From positions 129,956 through 193,955 of the forward strand of contig CAVUNW010000052.1 of the NCBI GenBank assembly GCA_963742865.1: a stretch of DNA of 64,000 nucleotides. The letters run 5' to 3'. Numbering within the stretch: position 1 is the first letter of the stretch; each line of letters starts with the position of its first letter. The notes beneath the pieces were generated by a model, which had not been told where the DNA came from, made no database searches, and saw only the letters and a list, made by a program, of their open reading frames with translations. Both the position numbers and the translations under genes were made by a program. Below are positions 27,806 through 36,897 of this stretch, one piece after another. Origin of the DNA: Bog-532 sp963742865. Lineage in GTDB: Bacteria > Actinomycetota > Actinomycetes > Streptosporangiales > Streptosporangiaceae.

Positions 27806-28246
27806 GCGGCCCATGGTGGCAGGCGCCGATATGGGCAACCAGATTCCCGTCCCAGGCGGCCAGAATGGCCGCGTACCGCTCGAGCGGACAGCGGACAGCG
27901 TGAAACTACCGTCCGTGACAGGCCGACGGTTGTGCCTCACGCCGGAGCGCCGACAGCGTCGCTAACCTGCGGCTACTCTTCCGCATACGTCGGCTCGGAT
28001 GGCAGTCTCGGCAGGTATTCAGAAATGATCACGCTTCGGAAAGCACTGGTGAAGTGGATCTTCGGTCTTGCACCTGCAGTCCAGATCGATTGAGTGATCT
28101 CGTCGGCGTGATCCGAGTGATGCCGGAGACCCAGACCTCGCAGCGCCCTTGATCGAGCGCCGAGGAAATGCATGGCGGAACCCTCTATCTGGACCTTAGG
28201 GTGCGGCCAGCGGCAGCGGCGGCGTGGACCTCAAGGAGTGCGGCGC
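27806..28246. other. Intergenic region between divergent methyltransferase and GNAT genes
   Basis: About 440 bases. No gene supported. It ends in AAGGAGTGCGGCGC, the ribosome site of the acetyltransferase-like gene. Confidence 0.4.
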
Positions 28247-28996
28247 ATGGATCTGTTGACGGTGACAGCGGCCGAGCGGCCCGATCTGGCGCACCTGCTG
28301 AACGATTTCAACTCGTGGCCGCGGTTCATGCATCAGGACCCGGTTGGTTCGCTGTACTACGCCGACCCGGTAGGCATGTACCCCGAGTTCGTCCAGGTCG
28401 CGATCGACCAGGACCACCCCAGCGAGCTCGTGGCCAAGGCGTACAGTGTCCCCTTCACCTGGGATGAGGATCCGGCCGTGTCGCTGCCCGGCGTTGGCTG
28501 GGATGGCGTGATCCTGTCTGCGGCGCTCGACCGCCTCGCCGGCCGCCGCGGGAACCTCATCTCGGCGCTGGAGATTTCTGTCCGAAAGGATCTGCGGGGC
28601 AGCGGACTGTCCCGGGTCATGCTCGGCGCAATGCGCGAAAATGCGGCCGCGTTGGGGTTTTCCAGCCTGGTTGCGCCCGTGCGGCCGAGCGAGAAGCACC
28701 TCAAGCCGGCCATGTCCATAACGGAGTACGCGGCCCTGCGCCGGGCCGACGGCCTGCCGGTCGACGCCTGGCTCCGTACACACGTCCGCGCTGGCGGGAC
28801 GATCGTCGGCGTCTCGCCGCGAGCGATGATGATGGCCGGCTCGGTCGCCGAGTGGCGAGAATGGACCGGCTTGCCGTTCGACACCACCGGGCCAGCGACT
28901 GTCCCAGAGGCGCTGGTCCCGGTCTACTGCGACCTGGCCCAGGACTACGCCGTCTACTGCGAACCGTGCATCTGGATCCATCACCGGCTCACCTGA
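28247..28996 (+). CDS. GNAT-like N-acetyltransferase
   Basis: 249 residues from ATG with AAGGAG upstream. LISALEISVRKDLRGSGLSR is the acetyl-CoA-binding motif A region (R-x-x-G-x-G-like, here RKDLRGSGLS). ENAAALGFSSLVAPVRPSEK follows as motif B. The family is the large actinobacterial GNAT-like type with an N-terminal ~100-residue half. Substrate unknown. Monocistronic. Confidence 0.75.
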   Translation: MDLLTVTAAERPDLAHLLNDFNSWPRFMHQDPVGSLYYADPVGMYPEFVQVAIDQDHPSELVAKAYSVPFTWDEDPAVSLPGVGWDGVILSAALDRLAGRRGNLISALEISVRKDLRGSGLSRVMLGAMRENAAALGFSSLVAPVRPSEKHLKPAMSITEYAALRRADGLPVDAWLRTHVRAGGTIVGVSPRAMMMAGSVAEWREWTGLPFDTTGPATVPEALVPVYCDLAQDYAVYCEPCIWIHHRLT

Positions 28997-29435
28997 ACGG
29001 CCCGTCCTGGCCCCCGCAGCCGGCCGACAGCAGGCCGGGCCACTCGATCGGACAAGAGGTTGCTGCAACCATCCGTACAGTCAGGGAGATGCGGCACCCC
29101 ACCCAGACAGGTGGCTGGGGCTCGGGTCAGCGGTCACGACGCCACGCCGATCGTTCGGATCTGCGCAACGTCACGAGCGATACGGCCCTGCCCGGACAAA
29201 GCGCAATTGGGCGGATATCGCTTGTCAAGCGGTACGCAGCGCAAACTACAGCATGTGACGCGTGACCGCTGGCTCCTCGCGCCGGATCGCCGAGTAGGTG
29301 TGGCTGGGTATGGTCTGGGCGACAGCGGAGCCCGCGCGCATATCGACCATTACCTGCGAGCGCCGACGGGGACATCTTCAATGAGGCATTGTCATACGGC
29401 GTGCGAGCATCTGCCAGTTCTTACCCGGGTTTGGG
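28997..29435. other. Intergenic stretch containing repeat family B
   Basis: About 440 bases with no supported gene. The 79-bp repeat at 29211 lies in the middle. Confidence 0.4.
29211..29289 (+). repeat. Dispersed repeat family B, copy 1
   Basis: GCGGATATCGCTTGTCAAGC through CGCCGGATCG. The same 79-base length recurs at 38928-39006 with the blocks GCGGATATCGC, GTCAAG, AACTACAG, GTGACGC, GACCG-TGGCT and GCCGGATCG conserved. Both copies are intergenic. Confidence 0.7.
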
Positions 29436-30362
29436 TCAGGGCGTGAGGACGACTGCTCCGGCGGTGTGGCCGCCCGCTACCTGGGCGACTGCCTGGGCGG
29501 CATCGGCGAGACGGTAGCGGTCGGCGACCGGAATCTCCAGCTGGCCGTCTGCGAATCGCGTCGCGAGCTCGCGCAGCTGGTTTCCGTCCGGGCGGACGTA
29601 GATGCTGGAGACCGTGATGCCGCGCTGCTCGCCGGGCGGGTCGGAGGTGATGGTCGCCAGCCGCCCGCCGCCGGCGACCGCTCGGATCGCGCTGGCGGCG
29701 CCGCTGGGTACCGCGTTGGCCGCGGCGTCCACACCGCGGTTCGCGGTAAGCGCCCGGACTTGTGCGGGCCAATCCTGGTCGTGGTAGTCGATCACGTGGC
29801 GCGCCCCGAGCGCGGTTACCCGCGGACGGCTTGCCGGGCCAGCCGTCGCGATGACCTGGGCGCCGCGCAGCGCGGCCAGAGCGACCAGCAGGCCGCCGGT
29901 GACCCCGCTGGCCCCGTGGACCAGGACCTGCTCGCCGGCGTGGACGCTGAGCGCGTCGCCGAGAACCTGCTCGGCGGTGAGCGCGGGCACAGGGAAAGCG
30001 GCCGCGGCCTCCCAACTGGCACCGTCCGGTTTTCGGGCGAGCAGGCCGGCCGGGGCGATCAGGCGGGGGGCCCAGGCCCCCTGGTCCCGCAGCGGCACTG
30101 GATGGGTCATGACCGCGTCGCCGGGCGCCCAGTCACTGACCGCCCGGCCAGCCGCCATCACCGTGCCGGCCGCCTCCACGCCCAGCGCCATCGGCGGCCT
30201 GGCACCCACGTCCCAGCCGCCGGTGCGCACGAACTCATCCCAGTTGCCCACGCCGGCCGCCATCACCTCGAGCAGCGCCTCGTCGCCAGCCAGCGGCCGA
30301 AGCTCACTCACCTCGATAATCTCAACCCGGTCACCGATCCGGCGAATCCCCGCTACCTGCAT
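29436..30362 (-). CDS. NAD(P)H quinone/zinc-free alcohol dehydrogenase (MDR superfamily)
   Basis: 308 residues with GGAGG seven bases before the ATG. GroES-like N-terminal half (ALLEVMAAGVGNWDEFVRTG; MALGVEAAGTVMAAG), then nucleotide fold with VLVHGASGVTGGLLVALA, the quinone-reductase AAxGxxG-type NADPH motif. Zinc ligands of alcohol dehydrogenases are absent. A second MDR gene lies upstream on the same strand, 230 bases away. Likely reduces quinones or enones with NADPH. Confidence 0.92.
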   Translation of the reverse strand: MQVAGIRRIGDRVEIIEVSELRPLAGDEALLEVMAAGVGNWDEFVRTGGWDVGARPPMALGVEAAGTVMAAGRAVSDWAPGDAVMTHPVPLRDQGAWAPRLIAPAGLLARKPDGASWEAAAAFPVPALTAEQVLGDALSVHAGEQVLVHGASGVTGGLLVALAALRGAQVIATAGPASRPRVTALGARHVIDYHDQDWPAQVRALTANRGVDAAANAVPSGAASAIRAVAGGGRLATITSDPPGEQRGITVSSIYVRPDGNQLRELATRFADGQLEIPVADRYRLADAAQAVAQVAGGHTAGAVVLTP

Positions 30363-30592
30363 CTCTCACCTCCAGAGGCCGCCCGTGGACGGAACGAGGC
30401 CCGGCATTAATGATCGCCAGTAGGCCGCAGATCGATCGCCCGCGGCCGCCGGCGCGATTGCTGCGCGCTGGACTGTTTGTTGATGGGAGGCCCTTTCCTG
30501 GCATTGCCGATGGCCGTGGGCCATAACGGCGTTGCTGTTGACACCCACCAACACCGCCCCGTCTACGTCGCCCATTGATGGGCGCGTGTCGC

Positions 30593-31510
30593 TCACGGAC
30601 GAACGCGGATGATCGTCTGACCGCTGATCTGCTCAGTCGGATTGAAGGCCGCGACGGCATCGTCGAGGGTCGCGATGTTGCCGATGTTCGTCCGCAGCCG
30701 TCCGTCACTCACCCGCCGGACGATCTCACCCAGTTGGGCACGATCGGACATGACAACAAAGTCGATCGCCAAGCCGTCCACAGGCCGCGCCTCGGGCGGG
30801 CCGGCGATGGTCACCAGTGTTCCTCCGGCCCGGATCACGCCTGCGGACCGCCTTTGGATGTCTGCGCCGATGACGTCGAACACCAGGTCGACGCCGCCGA
30901 CGTCTTCCAGCGCGTCGTTCTCAAGGTCGACGAACTCCATCGCGCCGAAGTCGAGCGTCTTCTGACGGTCGACGGCGCGTCCGGTGCCGATGACGTACGC
31001 GCCGAACTCACGTGCGAGCTGCGTCACCATCGACCCGACTGAGCCGGCCGCGCCGTGCACGAGCACGCTCTGCCCCGCCTGAAGGCGGCCGTGGTCGAAC
31101 AGTCCCTGCCACGCGGTCAGACCCGGCATCGGCAGGCTCGCGCCCACCGTGAAGTCGACGTCGCCCGGCAGCGGCGCGAGGTTGCGTGCCTCGATCGCCA
31201 CATACTCCGCCAGCCCGCCGCCGCGATACGAGTCCGTGAGGCCGAACACCCGCTGTCCCACTGACAGCCCCGTCGTGCCATAGCCGAGGGCGGTGACCAC
31301 TCCGGCCAGCTCTTGCCCGGGAATCGACGGTGTTCGGTCACGGCCGACGCGATCGGTCCAGGTCGAGGGCCACGTCAGCTCACCCGAGGTGAATCCCGAC
31401 GCATGAACCTGAACAACGACGTCGTTTATCGCCGGTTCCGGCTCGGGCCGCTCCACCAGCGTCATCCCGGCCGTTCCCGCAGCCTCATCCGTCACCACAA
31501 TCGCCTTCAC
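30593..31510 (-). CDS. NADP-dependent oxidoreductase (MDR superfamily)
   Basis: 305 residues from GTG. VVQVHASGFTSGELTWPSTW and IPGQELAGVVTALGYGTTGL form the GroES-like domain. VLVHGAAGSVGSMVTQLARE is the NADPH motif and GTGRAVDRQKTLDFGAMEFV the following strand. No structural or catalytic zinc site. Paralogous in fold to the next gene downstream but clearly diverged. The C-terminus EQISGQTIIRVRP is typical of family members. Confidence 0.92.
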   Translation of the reverse strand: MKAIVVTDEAAGTAGMTLVERPEPEPAINDVVVQVHASGFTSGELTWPSTWTDRVGRDRTPSIPGQELAGVVTALGYGTTGLSVGQRVFGLTDSYRGGGLAEYVAIEARNLAPLPGDVDFTVGASLPMPGLTAWQGLFDHGRLQAGQSVLVHGAAGSVGSMVTQLAREFGAYVIGTGRAVDRQKTLDFGAMEFVDLENDALEDVGGVDLVFDVIGADIQRRSAGVIRAGGTLVTIAGPPEARPVDGLAIDFVVMSDRAQLGEIVRRVSDGRLRTNIGNIATLDDAVAAFNPTEQISGQTIIRVRP

Positions 31511-31743
31511 CAGTCAGCTTCCTGTATCCAGTCCTCGCCGCTGCACCATGAGGCCTGCCCGGCCTTCGCGAGCGTCGTCAGCGTGGCGAGGCGTGCATCA
31601 ATACCCTGCCTCATAGTTTCGTTACCGTTAATAGCTGTAACGAGACAGCTGGCCTCCCCGTCCGGAGCAAGCAGCGGCCAGCGCCCGGCCGGCCCAGGGA
31701 TGTGTGACCGGCCAGCAACCATCTCCCAGGAAGGGCAATACCC

Positions 31744-32973
31744 ATGGAGGACGCCGTGCCCGCATCCAACTCCGGGAGCAGCGGTCAGATCGTGGTCGCG
31801 GGTGCGGGCTACGCCGGGCTGCACGTCGCCTTGCGCCTGACGGCCAAGCTGCGCGACCACCCCAAGATGGAGCTGACCCTGGTCGACCGGCACGACTACC
31901 ACCAGGTGATCACCGAGCTGCCCCGGGTCGCCGCCGGCACCCGCGCAGCCGGCGCGGTCCGCATCCCGCTCCAGGACACGCTGGCCAAACAGGTCCGCTT
32001 CGCCCAGACCGAGATCAATGGCTTCGACCTGGCCGGCCTGCGCCTGCTCACCGGGGCCGGGCCGATCGGCTGGAGGCGGCTGGTGCTGGCGCTCGGCAGC
32101 AGGCCCAACGACTTCGCCATCCCCGGCCTGGCCGACCGCACGCTGTCGCTCTATTCGGCCAGCGACGCCGAGCGGGTATGGGCGGCGGTCAGCAAAGCGC
32201 TCGCGGCTGCCGCGGCCGCCACCGACCCCGAGCGGCAGCGCCGGCTGGCGACCGTGGTGGTCGGCGGCGGCGGCGCCACCGGAGTCGAACTGGCCGGCGA
32301 ACTCGCCGAGATACTGCCCGAGGTGGCCAGCCGCCACGGCCTGGCGCCCGGCCGGCCCGCCGTGCAGCTTGTCGAGGCGGGCCCCACCATCTTGGCCGGC
32401 TCCTCACCGCAGCTGATCGACAAGGCCACCAAAATACTTTCTGACCTGGGGGTCCAGGTCCGCACCAACGCGGCGATCGCCGCCGCGACCGAGGAAGGCT
32501 TCCAGCTCACCGACGGCCAGCTAGTGGAGGGCGGCGTGTTCGTCTGGGCGGGTGGGCTGAAAGCACCCGAGCTGGTGGCCGATTCGGGGCTGCCGACCGG
32601 CCACAACGGCCGCGTCAAGGTCGACCAATACCTGCGCGTGCTAGACCACCCCGAGATCTACGCCGCCGGCGACCTGGCCTCGGTGACCGACCCGCGCACC
32701 GGGCACGTGCTGCCCCCGCTGGCGCAGGTAGCGCTGGAAGAGGGCGAGACGGTGGCCCGCAACCTGGACGCGGAGTTTAATGGCCGGCCGCTGGAGGCGT
32801 TCGCCTTCCACGACAAGGGGTTTGTCGTCTCGGTCGGGACCCGCCGCGGGGTCGCCGACATCGCCGGCGTCACCATCGGCGGCCACCTGGCCCACCTGCT
32901 CAAAGACGCCATCGAGTGGGAGTACCGCCAATCCGTCACCCACCTGCGCGGCTGGGACCCAATAGCCCGGTAA
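31744..32973 (+). CDS. Type II NADH dehydrogenase-like FAD oxidoreductase
   Basis: 409 residues. IVVAGAGYAGLHVALRL is the FAD motif, followed by VDRHDYHQVITELPRVAAG, which is diagnostic of NDH-2. LATVVVGGGGATGVELAGEL is the NADH motif and IYAAGDLASVTDP the second FAD motif. A C-terminal amphipathic segment (HLAHLLKDAIEWEYRQSVTH) probably mediates peripheral membrane attachment. Transfers electrons from NADH to quinone without pumping. A GTG 12 bases downstream is an alternative start; AGGAAGGG lies upstream of the ATG. Confidence 0.92.
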   Translation: MEDAVPASNSGSSGQIVVAGAGYAGLHVALRLTAKLRDHPKMELTLVDRHDYHQVITELPRVAAGTRAAGAVRIPLQDTLAKQVRFAQTEINGFDLAGLRLLTGAGPIGWRRLVLALGSRPNDFAIPGLADRTLSLYSASDAERVWAAVSKALAAAAAATDPERQRRLATVVVGGGGATGVELAGELAEILPEVASRHGLAPGRPAVQLVEAGPTILAGSSPQLIDKATKILSDLGVQVRTNAAIAAATEEGFQLTDGQLVEGGVFVWAGGLKAPELVADSGLPTGHNGRVKVDQYLRVLDHPEIYAAGDLASVTDPRTGHVLPPLAQVALEEGETVARNLDAEFNGRPLEAFAFHDKGFVVSVGTRRGVADIAGVTIGGHLAHLLKDAIEWEYRQSVTHLRGWDPIAR

Positions 32974-33340
32974 CCGCCGCCAATCCTGCCGCAAGCGACC
33001 AAGGGAGCAGATGCCGCGCGCTGGCGTCTGATCCAGAGGCCGCGATCTGTGACCGCGATCGCGCTCGCCGGTGCGGCCGTCCCTCTCTGGAGTAATGCCA
33101 CTCTCCGCCATCCCTGAGAGACACGCTGTTGACGCCGAATTCAGAGTCGTGTCAGACATCCTTCGGCTCATCGATACGAGCCAACGTCGGTCACGCGGGT
33201 AGCCGCACGCAGATCATCCCGTTCGGGCGCGGCATCGACAGCTAGCCAGGAAACCGGGGTCGGCGCGCAGATCGGCGGGTCGGAGCGCGCTATGTCAGGT
33301 GCTTTCCCGGGCAGGACGGGCGCGTGGTTCTCTCTGTACC
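32974..33340. other. Gene-free stretch
   Basis: About 370 bases. Contains CGCGCAGA-TCGGCGG-GT at 33264, a variant of the short intergenic motif family. No gene supported. Confidence 0.4.
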
Positions 33341-34420
33341 TCAGCTGGTCGCGCTCTGCGCCGGCAGTTCCGGTACTTCCTCGCCAAGGAACTGGCCGAC
33401 CACCCGGATCACGGTGGATGCGGCTGGGTGAAGTGGTATGCCAGAGCTGACCGTGGCACGGATACCCCGCCTGAGGATTGTGGCCATTGCCTGGCGGGTG
33501 ACTTGGCGATTTAGCTGGTTCGTATGGCTCGCATTGATCCCTTCGCTGACCGCAATCATCGTGGAGACCGGAAGGCGGAGACGGAAGGGACGTTCTGGTG
33601 CTTCGGTTCGCAACTGCGCTGAGAGATCGGAAAGGACCAGGTACGTGCTGGTGTATTCGTCCAGGATCTCCCTGGCCTTCGTTTCCGCCGTCGGCCGGGC
33701 CAGTCCCATCCGGCGCAGCAAGGCGGGCATCTGCCGGACCGCGTCCTCGGGGCTGCTCGCCTCGCCCATGGCGGTGAAAGCGATGACCGCGACCGCTGAG
33801 AGCAGCGGTTCGGGAAGCGGGCATGCTCCCAGGTCACTGACGGAGGCCGGCCGCGGCTCGGCAAGCAAGCGTTTACGGGTCTTGGCGCCCAAGCCCATGC
33901 TTATCAGGGCCGACTCGACGATGAAGCTAGCCTCCTCGGGCATTGAACCGTCAGGTGCGGTGGCAGCGACCCCAAGGATCCGGCAGACGCTCCGGGCAAT
34001 CTCGCGTTGCCCGCTGCGGTCCTGGAGTCGGCGCAGGCCCTGCGTCCCTCCGGTCACGAGCAGGTAGGCGAGCGTACCCCCGAGGAGAGCGCCGGCCCTT
34101 ACGGTCACCTCCTCTCGGGTTTGCCGGGACGGCGACGCGCCGATCCGCCGCTGGAGCCACGTCCGGCTGGCCTCGTTCCAGCGCTGGGCGGCGATGGCCG
34201 TCACCAGCGCCCCGCCGGCCGCCGCTAGCTCGGCGGCATCCTCATGCGAGCGGCCGGAGCCGGCCGGGTAAGCGGGCAACCGGTCATCTGCGCTGTCCGT
34301 GTGGCCTTCGCCTGGAGAAATCGCTTCCACTAAGGGCCCCCTAGCCGACGACTTGGCGTTCCTTGCCAGATCTACCCGCCGCTGCATGCACTCATGACGC
34401 TTTTGCGCGGCAGTGTCCAC
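33341..34420 (-). CDS. Hypothetical protein, 359 residues
   Basis: I do not recognise the family. The first ~75 residues are polar and probably disordered. Residues ~70-140 are helical with a weakly hydrophobic AGALLGGTLAYLLVTGG segment. Residues ~150-330 alternate helices, including LLSAVAVIAFTAMGEASSPE and QMPALLRRMGLARPTAETKA, suggesting an all-alpha soluble or peripheral protein. The last helix (ASTVIRVVGQFLGEEVPEL) ends the fold. No catalytic motif or signal peptide. Continuous coding potential over >1 kb and third-position GC bias support a real gene; the start is uncertain. Confidence 0.6.
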   Translation of the reverse strand: MDTAAQKRHECMQRRVDLARNAKSSARGPLVEAISPGEGHTDSADDRLPAYPAGSGRSHEDAAELAAAGGALVTAIAAQRWNEASRTWLQRRIGASPSRQTREEVTVRAGALLGGTLAYLLVTGGTQGLRRLQDRSGQREIARSVCRILGVAATAPDGSMPEEASFIVESALISMGLGAKTRKRLLAEPRPASVSDLGACPLPEPLLSAVAVIAFTAMGEASSPEDAVRQMPALLRRMGLARPTAETKAREILDEYTSTYLVLSDLSAQLRTEAPERPFRLRLPVSTMIAVSEGINASHTNQLNRQVTRQAMATILRRGIRATVSSGIPLHPAASTVIRVVGQFLGEEVPELPAQSATS

Positions 34421-34539
34421 CCAGCGCGGGCACGCCGAGGGCCGGATTGCGGTCGAAGAAGCCGGTCAGCTTGAGCATGAACGAGGGCCTGCGCGTGTCA
34501 ATGGACGGCTGCACCTGGGCACGGATGCGGAACTCCGTG

Positions 34540-34727
34540 GCAACGCGCGGAATGTGGCGGCGGAGCGGCTGCGCGCCGAGGAACGGCTCGAGACCCTTGC
34601 GGCCGATGCTCATGCGGACGTGATCGTGCCGGACGGCGATCCGCTGGAGGACATCGGGCTGCTCGCAGATGCAGCCGCGCACATGGCGCTGGTCATCCGG
34701 GCCGGTGCCGTCGTCCGGCAGCGCTGA
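34540..34727 (+). pseudogene. C-terminal fragment of an amidohydrolase
   Basis: The frame reads HADVIVPDGDPLEDIGLLAD then AAAHMALVIRAGAVVRQ and stop. This is the conserved C-terminal strand pair of imidazolonepropionase/prolidase-type amidohydrolases. The TIM-barrel catalytic core is absent upstream, so only the tail survives. Confidence 0.6.
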
Positions 34728-34916
34728 CACGTAGCCCCGTGCAGCCTCCGCGCCCATCGTGGGATATACGGATGATTGTCTCCGCAAACAAGACCGAAAA
34801 GCTAGATCACCCGCATATCGCCGAATATTCACGGTTGGCGCTTGGGCCGCCACAGGGCGCATCTGTGCGCAGATGTTCCAGTTCTGGCACCGCCTCGCCA
34901 CCCAAATGACGCATCA

Positions 34917-35480
34917 TCAAGTCGCCGCCACCACCTGGGCGATCCTCACCAGCGCACCCGACCGCGAGAACGTATCTTCGATCGAGCGGGTGATGGCTAC
35001 GGCGCGCTCCGGATCAGCCGCCGCTACCGCCTCGGCTATTCCGACCAACGGGTTGTTCCGCAAGAACGAAAACCTGACCGGGCGAGCAGCGGTCTCAGCC
35101 TCAGTGGCCAGCCACCCGACGCGCTCCGGAGCAGCTACAGCGGCTGTGCGGATGATCACGGCCAGGACCTCTGCCTTATCCTCGCCTTTCAGTGAAAGCG
35201 ATGTTTACCGCGCTCATCAGAAGGCGATTGGTCCGCGACCGATCAGGTTGCGCGGGTTCGGGCGTTCGTGTGCCCGCCTGCCTTTGTGTCTCGTCCTCCT
35301 GTGCGAGGACGACTTCCAGCGCCGAGACTAGCTTGCGGGTATCGGGGCTGGATGAACTCAATGTCACTGCCTGCCGACGAGCCAGATCCCGCAGGCCCGG
35401 CGGCAGTTCATCACCAGTCGGCATCGTGGCACCATCGACTAGGACCGGGATAATCAGGACCCCGCGATCAAGAGACCGCG
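34917..35480 (-). pseudogene. Remnant of a TIR-domain protein with C-terminal helical repeats
   Basis: Minus-strand frame near 35475-35300 reads VLIIPVLVDGATMPTGDELP then PGLRDLARRQAVTLSS, the C-terminal half of a TIR domain. After a linker, a frameshift near 35190 leads to KAEVLAVIIRTAAVAAPERV, then GIAEAVAAADPERAVAITRS and ALVRIAQVVAAT. These are two to three ~35-residue helical repeats with an A-DPERA core. The N-terminal half of the TIR domain, with the catalytic Glu, is missing where the IS5 element begins. A degraded effector of the NAD-cleaving or signalling TIR class. Confidence 0.6.
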
Positions 35481-35580
35481 CGGACAGGCGTGATTTGCGG
35501 GCTTCGGTGTGTCCTGAGGCGGGCAGGTACAGGTTCCGTGATTATCGGAGTTGCCTACGCTTCGTAATCACTGGAGTCCC

Positions 35581-36440
35581 TGTGCCTGCCATCCCATCAT
35601 GGCTGCTGGAACCGCTGTGGGACCAGTTCGCCGCGCTGCTGCCCGACCGCCCGGTCTATGATCCCGCTCACCCGCCGGGCTGCCACAAGCGGCGGATCGG
35701 CGACCGGATCATCTTCGAAAACTCATCCAGGTCCTCCGGTTTGGCTGCTCGTATGCGTCGATCGCCGACTGCACTGCTCGGCTACCACGATCCGGGAGCG
35801 CCGCAATGAATGGATCAAGGCCGGGATCTTCCCGACGCTGAAGCAGATCGCGCGGGAGTCCTATGACCGGATCGTCGGCCTGGTCCTGGGGGAACTGGCC
35901 GTCGACGGGTGCATCGCTAAGGCTCCCGGGGGCGGGGAATGCGCTGGGCGCAGCCCGGTGGACCGCGGCAAGCTGGGCATGAAACGCTCGCTCCTCGCCG
36001 GGGGGCGCGGCATCCCGCCCGGCCGCGTGCTCGCCCCGGCGAACCGGCACGATTCCCGCTGCTGGCCCCCACCCTGGACAAACTCGGCGACCTCGGGCCG
36101 CTGCCCGAGGACATCACCGTCCGTCTCGACGCGGGCTACGGCTCGCAGAAGACCCGCGATGAGCTCGCCGGCCGCGGCAGGACCGGGAAATCGCTCATAA
36201 GGGCGACAAGGCCCCCATCCAGGCGGGGCAGCGCTGGCACATCGAGCGGACCAACGCCCGGCACAACGGCCTTAACCGGCTGCAGCGCTGCTACGAGCGC
36301 AACGAGGATGTCATCGACGCGTTCTTCGACCTTGCCGACGCCATCATCACGGTCCGCAGCCTCATCCGCGAGGCATGGACCCTCTACCGGTGGGCGGCCG
36401 CCCGCCAAGGTGGCCATGATCACGTACCGATCCGCGCGGT
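35581..36440 (+). pseudogene. IS5-family transposase, multiply frameshifted
   Basis: Begins VPAIPSWLLEPLWDQFAALLP. The second frame reads ERRNEWIKAGIFPTLKQIAR and VLGELAVDGCIAKAPGG (first DDE Asp), then a further shift. The C-terminus QRWHIERTNARHNGLNRLQR (last catalytic Glu) and DVIDAFFDLADAIITVRSLI is in a third frame. At least three frameshifts make it inactive. It appears to have cut off the TIR gene on its left and a zinc-ribbon gene on its right. Confidence 0.8.
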
Positions 36441-36469
36441 CTTTTATCAGGCGTCCCGCTTGGTGTTCC

Positions 36470-36621
36470 TGACAGTCAGCCAGCGTTTTCCGGCCCAGCC
36501 GACGGTCGGCGGTTCGCAGGAACCGGTGCCGGGCCTGGCGGCAGCGGACCGAGCGGCACACCGCATCACGCCGGGCCTTGGCAGGGATCGGGCCATCACA
36601 CCACGCGCACAGCCTGGTCAC
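36470..36621 (-). pseudogene. N-terminal fragment of a zinc-ribbon protein
   Basis: Starts MTRLCAWCDGPIPAKARRDA and continues VCRSVRCRQARHRF, a four-cysteine zinc ribbon at the N-terminus of proteins found in actinobacterial integrative elements. The frame loses similarity after ~50 residues at the IS5 remnant, so the rest was lost. Confidence 0.55.
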
Positions 36622-36897
36622 GCCCGGCCACCCGTTCCTCCCTTGTAAGGAGCCTGATGCAAGGCGGTTTTACGGGCGTGGACCGCGCGTGGCCTCCTGT
36701 CAGCGGGGAGGCATCCATGCTGTCGCTGGATCACGAGCCGTCCTGCGCACGTCGCTGCCGTCCTGGGGCAGTTCCCGGGCGCCGGGTTGACCTCGCAAGC
36801 CCGCGGCGCAAAACAGGCAAGAGCCTTCTCCATCTTCCTGCCCCGCGGCCGGGCATGTGCAGGACCTGCCGCTTGCGTGCCGCCTGGCTGATGCGGG

